DNA of 13,653 nt from Spirochaetales bacterium UBA4629 (GTDB lineage: Bacteria; Spirochaetota; Spirochaetia; Sphaerochaetales; Sphaerochaetaceae), in assembly GCA_002406055.1 (NCBI GenBank), contig DHMZ01000058.1:249-13901 (forward strand). Direction: 5' to 3'. Positions 8,601 through 13,653 of this stretch are shown here, in pieces. Positions within the stretch are counted from its first letter, which is position 1. Each line of letters starts with the position of its first letter. The notes under the pieces are model-generated. The model worked only from the letters and a program-made list of their open reading frames with translations. It was not told where the DNA came from and ran no database searches. The position numbers and the translations under genes were made by a program.

Positions 8601-9334
8601 TACCAGATAAAATAGAGGAGACTAGAGTAACTCCTCTTTCAGGAGAACAGTTAAAGCTATATACAGCAGAAGTAGCTAAGGCAAAGGGAATGCTAAAAGG
8701 TCAAGAAAACTATAACGAAAAAAAGATTGAGATCCTTGCCGAGTTAATGAGAATAAGAGAGCTCTGTTGTGACCCTAGTCTTGTATATAAAGACTATAAA
8801 GGAGAATCGTCTAAACGAGTTGCTACAATCGATTTGATAAAAACAGCTATAGATGGCGGACACAAGATTCTTCTTTTTTCACAATTTACTTCAATGCTAG
8901 CTCTTTTAGAAAATGACCTAAATGCAGAAGGTATTAGCTATTACAAAATTATAGGTGATACAAATAAAACAAAAAGGATAGAACTTGTAGATGCCTTTAA
9001 TTCAGACAATACTCCTGTATTCTTAATATCTCTCAAAGCAGGTGGAACAGGATTAAACTTAACTAGTGCAGATATTGTCATCCATTATGATCCATGGTGG
9101 AATGTTGCAGTACAGAATCAAGCAACAGATAGAGCTCATCGAATTGGCCAAACAAAACAGGTTACTGTCTATAAAATGATAGCAGAAAATACTATTGAAG
9201 AAAGAATATTAGAGCTACAAGAAACAAAGAAAGCTCTAGCATCGGAGATTATTTCAACTGACAACATATCTCTATCAAGTCTATCAAAAGACGATTTGCT
9301 TAGTTTGCTTAATATGTCGTTACAAGCAAAATAA
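5678..9334 (+). CDS. SWIM zinc-finger SNF2-family helicase-like ATPase
   Basis: 1218-residue cytosolic, nucleic-acid-dependent ATPase. An N-terminal SWIM zinc finger has the CxC...CxH pattern at C62, C64, C74 and H76. A long middle region of several hundred residues, probably the bacterial SNF2-associated region, has no motif I can name. The SNF2 motor starts near residue 750 (LRQYQKDGFRWL). Walker A is in DDMGLGKT with K785, the DEAQ box is at 878-881, and the C-terminal lobe carries KAGGTGLNLTSAD near 1120 and QATDRAHRIGQ at 1148-1158 with the conserved arginines. Bacterial relatives resemble RapA and other Swi2/Snf2 translocases that remodel protein-DNA complexes; the precise role is unknown. 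It appears to stand alone: divergent from the sugar operon and convergent with the cysteine desulfidase. An in-frame stop at 5669-5671 fixes the ATG, and no ribosome site precedes it. Confidence 0.92.
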   Translation: MLDWQGLFSPNILEKARILVRNKAVKDIRERNDFHFADVSDDGTKYFVSFFIRNDKLVFPNCACKEAKANNGKCRHVAALLFSLKKSEIYTENDINKYVTLEFQDDGNPHYLSFKDSLNIYKPFKSTYDKALSIIEDEDIKEEYTIQILGHKKYLTYSVYIEDEYNSHNVSIDLGSNGITSFSCKIKDYWDYDYGYPEELCNKRIPNDLGIIDLCEHKTVALILLIRFLEKNRDIIDFSDEKALDLIKNFKKERQLLNKLVKKSDEELVDIEPLIEEIPGYYGNECLLSLKLVTENGKRYKIRSIEKFNDCVRNEVTYTVGNKDIDFSTAKLTERAQKVIELINEAELSLLYLQQRMGYQNYEKLKDTISIEDNIDNFYKIMNKTTVLYNGVPLLGFREAEPSFSLKIDEKKNEGKLIAITVSGIILGRFKTRNYIYWFKDGYLNRAEKRKLGSAISLIDISDIDGHFSFDVGLGLIDNFYQRVLPDFRRYGHVEDSVYESIENRLQEPPVAVFYLDIENKRITCIAKLKIGEEEKQITPLNYYYNRNAYNSKYKDFEDEINESLSLIFLGLFDDNGKWFVRDNDESVYSFVHSGLNNLMELGVVNVSEAFKRIVVKKMPPVSSFVDIDEKDDSILNFNLDTYGLSLEELVEILNSYKNKKKFYRLKNGDFISLEEENLDSLKDLFLSSGISIKDFVNGKMHIPLYRALYLDQILNGQNGINYSAGQKYRRLIKEFKTINESDFEVPKRLGNTLRQYQKDGFRWLRVLYEHGFGGILADDMGLGKTIQTLSFLLSLKEEQKELSTLIVTPSSLVFNWKSEIQKFTPELRAQTVVGTAKERERIINNHSNYDILITSYDLLKRDISLYEGVKFDIEIIDEAQFIKNHNTSQAKTVRAINSTHRFALTGTPIENRLSELWSIFEYLMPGFLFNQESFKRLISNPIEKNGDKEAFSTLKCLTGPFILRRVKTDVLKELPDKIEETRVTPLSGEQLKLYTAEVAKAKGMLKGQENYNEKKIEILAELMRIRELCCDPSLVYKDYKGESSKRVATIDLIKTAIDGGHKILLFSQFTSMLALLENDLNAEGISYYKIIGDTNKTKRIELVDAFNSDNTPVFLISLKAGGTGLNLTSADIVIHYDPWWNVAVQNQATDRAHRIGQTKQVTVYKMIAENTIEERILELQETKKALASEIISTDNISLSSLSKDDLLSLLNMSLQAK

Positions 9335-9361
9335 TTCTTTTCATAATAACAAATACATTAA

Positions 9362-9424
9362 AGCTTTGAAGTTTTATTGAAGTACTACTTCAAAGCTACT
9401 TCAATCATAGTTCAATAACTTCAA
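9362..9424. repeat. Phased CTTCAA/TTGAAG hexamer array with hairpins between convergent genes
   Basis: Six copies of one hexamer occur in 59 bases. TTGAAG starts at 9366 and 9377, CTTCAA at 9388 and 9399, the variant GTTCAA at 9410, and CTTCAA at 9419. The first five are exactly 11 bases apart and the last is 9 away. AGCTTTGAAGT (9362-9372) and ACTTCAAAGCT (9387-9397) form an 11-bp perfect inverted repeat with a 14-base loop. An alternative hairpin pairs TTGAAGT (9377-9383) with ACTTCAA (9387-9393) around a 3-base loop. The array fills the gap after the SNF2 gene. It could end transcription from either side, but neither strand has a strong T tract, or it could bind a protein once per helical turn. 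Confidence 0.7.
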
Positions 9425-9478
9425 AAGCACCTGTAGATGATATAGCTAATAATTATGGAAGAGTACTTTCAATTAAAA

Positions 9479-10759
9479 TCAGATATCACAATCTTTTGTC
9501 ATTATTTCTATAATAGTTTTATCTGTCTCCCTCATGCCAACGCTTGCAAGTCTGCCAACATTTTTTATTGTATTTTCAACACCCTTTTCAACAATACCAT
9601 CTCCGCCATAAAACTCTTTATTGTTTCTGTACATTTCATAGCCTATTAAAGCAGCCCCTACTGCACTAGCTATCTTTGCAGCACAACTAGCTTTGGCGCC
9701 ATCACATATCATACCAGAGGCAATAGCTAGAGAATTTACAACAACATGAGATACCTCTTTTTCTCTTCCTCCATTGAGATACATTATTCCTGCGCTAGAT
9801 GCTGAAGCAGCACTTGTTGCACCACAATAAGCAGAGAGTGAGCCTATTCCTGTTTTTAAATGTATAGCTACTAAATTTGAAACAACAAGAGCTCTTATTA
9901 ACTCTTCTCTACTCTTTTTTTCTTCTTCAGCAAAACAAATCACTGGAACAGAGACTGTTATTCCTTGGTTTCCAGAACCTGAATTAATAACGACAGGAAG
10001 CCTAGACCCATTCATTCTAGCATCTGCCGCGGCAGCAGCATACGAGCGTGCCTTATTGTGTATATCTTTTCCACAGGATGAAAGAAGAATTTTTCCAATG
10101 CTTGCACCCCATTTTCCAGTTAAGCCTTCATTTGCAATCTTCATATTGTAGTCAATTTGACGCTCAATTATCTCTCTAACGTCCTCTAAAGAAACAATAG
10201 AAGCAAACTCAACAATATCCTTTATATTCAAGCAATCATGATTTTTCTTTTCATTTCCTTTTTCTGAATATTCTAGATTCTTAATTACAGCTCCATCTTT
10301 TTGGATTTTTATAACATTAGTATGAAAGCCTGCTATTTCAACACTAGAATTATGATTTTTACCAAAAGAATTCACGATTATAGAAAAGACATATGGCTTA
10401 GGTGATTGCTTAATATTTATCTTTGTCTTCTTTTTAAAATCTTTTATTTTCTTAATATCTTCTTCTTTTAAATAATTTAGTATTTCAAGAGCTTTATCAG
10501 ATCTTGAAGAAACAATGCCAGCAGCAACAGCTGTGTCTATACCCTTTTCTCCATTGGTATTTGGTACAATTACGCTTTTTACATTCTTAATAATATTAGG
10601 GCTTACAAATATTTCTATTCTCTCAGGGTCCTCTTCTAATAAAGAAGATGAGAGCGCAGAAGCATAAGCTATTGCAATAGGCTCAGTACAGCCTAAAGCT
10701 GGTATCAATTCATCCTTTAAAATTTCACAATATGCTGAATAGGTTTCTTTTTTCATCAT
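9479..10759 (-). CDS. cyuA: L-cysteine desulfidase / serine dehydratase alpha-like (CyuA/YhaM, UPF0597 family)
   Basis: 426 residues. The CyuA/CdsB family degrades L-cysteine to pyruvate, ammonia and sulfide using an oxygen-sensitive [4Fe-4S] cluster. Candidate cluster and active-site cysteines are C24 (in ALGCTEPIA), C312 (SAYCGATSA), C352 and C359 (MICDGAKASCAAK); the latter three also recall the iron-sulfur serine dehydratase alpha subunit. SGSGNQG (260-266) and the Ala/Gly-rich C-terminal half are further family features. Length matches the family's roughly 430 residues. It starts with tandem ATG codons (10757-10759 and 10754-10756) and no ribosome site; a TAAACT lies only three bases before the first ATG. 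It is divergent from the second MATE gene across 65 bases. Its job is probably cysteine detoxification or fermentation with sulfide release. The alternative name serine dehydratase alpha-family protein covers the same proteins. Confidence 0.88.
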   Translation of the reverse strand: MMKKETYSAYCEILKDELIPALGCTEPIAIAYASALSSSLLEEDPERIEIFVSPNIIKNVKSVIVPNTNGEKGIDTAVAAGIVSSRSDKALEILNYLKEEDIKKIKDFKKKTKINIKQSPKPYVFSIIVNSFGKNHNSSVEIAGFHTNVIKIQKDGAVIKNLEYSEKGNEKKNHDCLNIKDIVEFASIVSLEDVREIIERQIDYNMKIANEGLTGKWGASIGKILLSSCGKDIHNKARSYAAAAADARMNGSRLPVVINSGSGNQGITVSVPVICFAEEEKKSREELIRALVVSNLVAIHLKTGIGSLSAYCGATSAASASSAGIMYLNGGREKEVSHVVVNSLAIASGMICDGAKASCAAKIASAVGAALIGYEMYRNNKEFYGGDGIVEKGVENTIKNVGRLASVGMRETDKTIIEIMTKDCDI

Positions 10760-10788
10760 TTCAGTTTAGCAAGAAAACAAAAGTAATG

Positions 10789-10817
10789 TTGAACTTTTTC
10801 TTTTTTAGTACGATTAT
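10789..10817 (+). promoter_or_regulatory. Promoter of the second MATE gene, overlapped by a MarR-like half-site
   Basis: TTGAAC (10789-10794) is followed after 17 bases by GATTAT (10812-10817), with only seven bases to the ATG at 10825. Transcription would start at or next to the ATG, giving a leaderless message. AGTACGATT (10807-10815), overlapping the -10, matches nine bases of the half-site at 504-512 in front of marR. The surrounding TTTTTAGTACGA also resembles TTTTTAGTATGA at 522-533. Confidence 0.5.
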
Positions 10818-10824
10818 TCTCAAT

Positions 10825-12195
10825 ATGCCCACAAACAATACAAAAGCTATAGATTTTACTTCAGGCAATCTCAAAAAGGAGATTGTTTATTTTGCACTTC
10901 CCCTCTTTTTAGGTAACCTATTTCAACAGCTATATAATGCTGCCGACTCATTAATTGTCGGTAACACTTTAGGAGCAGAAGCGCTTGCTAGCGTTTCATC
11001 TTCTGGTTCTCTCATCTTCATGATGACTGGCTTCTTTAATGGAGTTGCCACAGGCGCTGGCGTTGTTATTTCAAAATACATTGGAGCAAGGGACTACAAA
11101 AAAGTAAAGGATGCCATCCATACAGATATCGCCTTCGGCTTAGTTTCGGGCTTAATACTTACAGTTCTTGGTGTAACGCTTACTCCTCTAATTTTAAGAC
11201 TATTAAGAACTCCAGAAGATATAATGGAAGGAAGTGTTATTTACTTCAGAGTGTTCTCATATGGAATAATCTTTTCAGTTATGTATAACATAACAATGGG
11301 TATTATGAATGCAGCAGGAGACTCTACTCATCCACTTGAATACCTTATTATTTCAAGTATTACTAATGTTATATTAGATATTTTCTTTATAACTGTACTT
11401 CACATGGGTGTTGGAGGCGCGGCCCTTGCCACAACAATTGGACAGGCGCTTTCTTTCTTTCTTTCATTCTTTAGATTAATGCATAGTCAAGATATCTATA
11501 GGGTCAGAATAAGAGAAATAGGCTTTAATTTGCCACTATTGAAGGAAATAATCAGGTATGGCCTTCCTTCTGGTATTCAAAACTCAGTTATTGCTATAGC
11601 TAATCTCTTTGTTCAGTCTAATATAAATACATTCTCATCTACAGCTGTAGCTGGAAGTGGATCCTATTCAAAAATTGAGGGCTTTGCCTTTATTCCTATC
11701 ACATCGTTTTCTATGGCGCTATCTACATGTATAAGTCAAAACCTTGGTGCAAAGGAATATGACAGAGCGAAGAGAGGGGCAAGGTTTGGCATTATTACAT
11801 GCCTAGTGCTCTCTGAAGCAATTGGCTTAATAGTTTTCACCTTTGCACCATTCTTAATCTCGCTATTTAATTCCGATCCATCTGTTGTGGCAATTGGCGT
11901 TAAGCAGTCAAGAATAGAGGCACTATTCTTCTGCCTATTGGCACTCTCACACTCTATTGCAGGGATAATGAGAGGAGCAGGAAAAGCAACAGTGCCTATG
12001 ACTATTATGCTCTCTGTGTGGTGTATTTTTAGAGTTACATATATTACAATTGCACTCTCAATATCACACACCATTGACTTAATCTATTGGGCTTATCCAA
12101 TAACTTGGACAATTTCCTCAATTATCTTTGTTGCCTATATGCTCTCTTCTGATTGGATACATGGCTTAGACAACGAAATATGGAGAAAAAAATAA
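10825..12195 (+). CDS. MATE-family efflux transporter (second copy)
   Basis: 456 residues from the ATG at 10825, a membrane exporter of standard MATE length with about twelve helices. Visible family features are IVYFALPLFLGNLFQQLYNAADSLIVGNTLG at the N-terminus, GAGVVISKYIGARDYKKVK after helix 2, MGIMNAAGDSTHPLEYLIISSITNVILDIFFI in the first half, and the matching second-half segments ISQNLGAKEYDRAKRG and GIMRGAGKATVPM. It is clearly diverged from the first MATE protein in this window, not a recent duplicate. The frame stays open to an ATG at 10732, but that extension would overlap the divergent gene and adds an atypical Phe-rich tail, whereas 10825 has a well-placed promoter. Substrate unknown; Na+- or H+-driven export of organic cations is the family activity. 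The stop codon directly abuts that of the convergent HAD gene. Confidence 0.92.
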   Translation: MPTNNTKAIDFTSGNLKKEIVYFALPLFLGNLFQQLYNAADSLIVGNTLGAEALASVSSSGSLIFMMTGFFNGVATGAGVVISKYIGARDYKKVKDAIHTDIAFGLVSGLILTVLGVTLTPLILRLLRTPEDIMEGSVIYFRVFSYGIIFSVMYNITMGIMNAAGDSTHPLEYLIISSITNVILDIFFITVLHMGVGGAALATTIGQALSFFLSFFRLMHSQDIYRVRIREIGFNLPLLKEIIRYGLPSGIQNSVIAIANLFVQSNINTFSSTAVAGSGSYSKIEGFAFIPITSFSMALSTCISQNLGAKEYDRAKRGARFGIITCLVLSEAIGLIVFTFAPFLISLFNSDPSVVAIGVKQSRIEALFFCLLALSHSIAGIMRGAGKATVPMTIMLSVWCIFRVTYITIALSISHTIDLIYWAYPITWTISSIIFVAYMLSSDWIHGLDNEIWRKK

Positions 12196-12795
12196 TCACT
12201 CAAGACTCTTTATAAATTCTCTGAGTTCTTCTACATCTTCATTAAAAACAAAGCCTTTCATACCCATAACTTTGGCAGCTGAACAATTAATTGGTAAATC
12301 GTCAACAAAGAGTGATTCTTCAGCCTTTAATGAATACCTAGATAGGAGAAGTGAGTATATTTCAGGCATTGGCTTAACAAGCTTCTCTTCTGCAGAAAAA
12401 ACTAAGCCATCAAAATATTCAGAGCCTGGAATTAAAGAGAAATGCTCTCTCATTAGTGTTGAAGTATTCGATAAAACAAATAATTTATAGCCCTTCTCTT
12501 TTAGTTCTTTTAAAAGAGAAGCCATATTCTCCATGGGAGAAAGCATATCAAACCAATAAAGAGAATGATGAATATGAGAGTGATATTCCTTTGGTGTACG
12601 AGAGAAGAAAATCTCTTCAGCTTCCTTTTCTTTAATCATTCCCCAATCTAAAAGAGGCCACTCAAGAGAATAGAAAACTCTTCTTTTTAATACCCTTCTT
12701 TCCTCTTCATCTTTAATACCCATACTATTCATAATAGAGTCTGCTCTCCAATGAATGAGAACATTACCCATATCAAAAATGATGTTTTTTAACAT
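12196..12795 (-). CDS. HAD-superfamily phosphatase, YihX-like subfamily
   Basis: 199-residue cytosolic hydrolase. Motif I is FDMGNVL with nucleophile D8; the usual second Asp is replaced by Gly, giving the DxGN form also found in YihX, an alpha-glucose-1-phosphate phosphatase. Motif II is VLSNTS (S109), motif III Lys is K141 in VKPMPEIY, and motif IV is FVDDLPINC (D165, D166). An alpha-helical cap lies between residues about 15 and 90. Length matches the family (about 200). The substrate is not determined; a sugar phosphate is plausible from the subfamily. A weak ribosome site AAAGG lies seven bases before the ATG. It is transcribed divergently from the butyrate kinase and convergently with the MATE gene, with zero bases between stop codons. 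Confidence 0.88.
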   Translation of the reverse strand: MLKNIIFDMGNVLIHWRADSIMNSMGIKDEEERRVLKRRVFYSLEWPLLDWGMIKEKEAEEIFFSRTPKEYHSHIHHSLYWFDMLSPMENMASLLKELKEKGYKLFVLSNTSTLMREHFSLIPGSEYFDGLVFSAEEKLVKPMPEIYSLLLSRYSLKAEESLFVDDLPINCSAAKVMGMKGFVFNEDVEELREFIKSLE

Positions 12796-12812
12796 AATTA
12801 AACCTTTATTTA

Positions 12813-12840
12813 ATCTTATGCTTTATCCAAAAAGAGTAAA
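12813..12840 (-). promoter_or_regulatory. Putative promoter of the HAD phosphatase gene
   Basis: On the minus strand TTTACT (12835-12840) and TAAGAT (12813-12818) are spaced by 16 bases, each matching four of six consensus positions. The position, 17 bases before the ATG, is reasonable. Weak by-eye call. Confidence 0.3.
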
Positions 12841-12866
12841 AGATAGTATCTAGCTTTTTATCTTTT
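12838..12866. repeat. Inverted repeat in the HAD-butyrate kinase divergent region
   Basis: AAAAGATA (12838-12845) is repeated as its exact reverse complement TATCTTTT (12859-12866) with 13 bases between. The left arm overlaps the small palindrome GATAGTATC (12842-12850). It lies between the two divergent promoters, about 26 bases before the butyrate kinase ATG, and may be an operator. TATGAT (12873-12878), a good -10 for the kinase gene, follows it; I see no good -35. Confidence 0.4.
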
Positions 12867-12892
12867 GCCCTTTATGATAAAACAATTCTACT

Positions 12893-13653
12893 ATGATGAT
12901 TTTAGTAATAAACCCTGGTTCAACTTCAACAAAAATTAGTGTATTTAACAATAGAGAATGTCTTTTTACCTCGTCTGTCTTTCATGATGCACCTCTTTTA
13001 ATGTCATACAAAACTGTTAATGACCAGCTTCCTTTTAGATTAAATGTAACTATGAAGATGCTTAAAGAACACTCTATTGATATTGAGGATATCTCATACA
13101 TAGTAGGGCGTGGTGGCTCCGCCCACTCTCAACATAGTGGTCTTACTATTGTTGATGAAACTCTCTATCGCGACACATATAATGAAGTTGCCCAAACAGA
13201 TCATCCTGCAAAGCTTGGTGTTATGTGCGCTTATGAACTTAGTAAAAAATATGGTATACCAGCATTCACTATTAATCCAACTAACACCGACGAACTAATT
13301 GACGAAGCACGCATTACTGGTATAAAGGGCCTATATAGAAGACCACAGTCTCATGTCCTTAATCAAAAAGCTGTTGTAAAACTTCAAGCAAAAAAGCTAG
13401 GAAAAGACGAAAAAGAATGTTCATTCGTTTGTGCTCACATAGATGGTGGTATTACTGTCGCAGCTCATAAGTGCGGCAGAATGATAGATAGCACAGAAGG
13501 AGCCGGTGGAGATGGTGCTTTCACTCCAACTCGTCTTGGCTCCATTCCCGTTCTTGGCATCTGTCGCTTCTTAGAAAAAGGTCACTCTATAGATGAATTA
13601 AAGCATCTCTGTTCACAGAGCGGAGGCTTTGTATCACACTTCGGAACAAGTGA
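12893..13653 (+). CDS. buk: Butyrate kinase-like protein, 5' part (C-terminus outside window)
   Basis: Hand translation gives 253 residues, about 70% of the usual 355-360. Butyrate kinases make ATP and butyrate from butyryl-phosphate; related members act on branched-chain acids. Seen are the ASKHA phosphate loop MILVINPGSTSTKISVF, IVGRGG (near residue 72), DHPAKLGV, SHVLNQKAV, CAHIDGGITVAAH and GGDGAFTPTRLGSIPV, ending in GGFVSHFGTS. The order and spacing are those of Buk, but several motifs depart from the family: AHIDGG replaces the usual AHMGGG, and INPTNTDE replaces the usual VDPVVVDE. An in-frame stop at 12878-12880 limits the start to tandem ATGs at 12893 and 12896; neither has a ribosome site. 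No phosphotransbutyrylase gene precedes it, although ptb-buk is a common pairing; it could follow beyond the window. Confidence 0.88.
   Translation, partial: MMILVINPGSTSTKISVFNNRECLFTSSVFHDAPLLMSYKTVNDQLPFRLNVTMKMLKEHSIDIEDISYIVGRGGSAHSQHSGLTIVDETLYRDTYNEVAQTDHPAKLGVMCAYELSKKYGIPAFTINPTNTDELIDEARITGIKGLYRRPQSHVLNQKAVVKLQAKKLGKDEKECSFVCAHIDGGITVAAHKCGRMIDSTEGAGGDGAFTPTRLGSIPVLGICRFLEKGHSIDELKHLCSQSGGFVSHFGTS

Noticed and set aside
9362..9428. CRISPR-like reading of the hexamer array
   Set aside because: The repeats are only six bases, the spacing is 11 bases rather than about 60, the orientation flips, and no cas genes are present.
9370..9462. Open plus-strand stretch after the SNF2 gene that reads like protein (SKAPVDDIANNYGRVLSIKIR)
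   Set aside because: No start codon or ribosome site, only about 30 codons, and it includes the repeat array. A decayed gene remnant is possible but not supported.
9455..9649. 64-codon plus-strand ORF
   Set aside because: It runs almost entirely antisense to the well-supported cysteine desulfidase gene and has no recognisable features.
10732..10824. 31-residue N-terminal extension of the second MATE protein
   Set aside because: It overlaps the start of the divergent cyuA gene, is Phe-rich and unlike MATE N-termini, and the promoter at 10789-10817 lies inside it.
13110..13298. 62-codon plus-strand ORF
   Set aside because: It is an out-of-frame shadow of the butyrate kinase reading frame.

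Overview
This is a low-GC bacterial window (about one third G+C by eye). It carries ordinary chromosomal housekeeping and accessory genes and no visible phage, transposon, CRISPR, rRNA or tRNA. The content suggests an anaerobic, fermentative, probably host-associated bacterium: a butyrate kinase, an oxygen-sensitive-type cysteine desulfidase, two MATE exporters and amino-sugar metabolism. A low-GC Bacillota fits best, but an AT-rich spirochaete or another anaerobe cannot be excluded from sequence alone.

Layout. 1-341 (-): 5' part of nagB (glucosamine-6-phosphate deaminase), cut by the window edge. 342-541: divergent control region with a nagB promoter and a marR promoter overlain by a 10-bp dyad. 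542-2321 (+): a MarR-type regulator overlapping a MATE exporter, an arrangement like mepR-mepA. 2393-2412: terminator hairpin serving the opposing operon. 5499-2431 (-): tightly overlapping three-gene operon of a GlmU-like left-handed beta-helix acyltransferase, glmM and galE, supplying hexosamine and UDP-sugar precursors. 5678-9334 (+): a 1218-residue SWIM-SNF2 helicase-like ATPase. 9335-9478: convergent gap holding a six-copy, mostly 11-bp-spaced CTTCAA/TTGAAG array. 9479-10759 (-): L-cysteine desulfidase (CyuA/YhaM family). 10825-12195 (+): a second MATE exporter. 12196-12795 (-): HAD phosphatase whose stop codon abuts the MATE stop. 12893-13653 (+): 5' part of a divergent butyrate kinase.

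How the genes relate. NagB breaks down glucosamine-6-P, while GlmM and the beta-helix acyltransferase act on the synthetic side toward UDP-GlcNAc, and GalE interconverts UDP-sugars. The MarR gene probably controls itself and its MATE partner. A nine-base match to its operator half-site lies on the -10 region of the second MATE gene, which suggests a possible shared regulon. No gap without a gene exceeds 300 bases; the largest is 342-541.

I did not find a convincing new multi-gene system. The most unusual signals are the phased hexamer array, the shared MarR half-site, the missing Shine-Dalgarno sites and short or absent leaders at several transcription-initial genes, and the altered motifs in the butyrate kinase.
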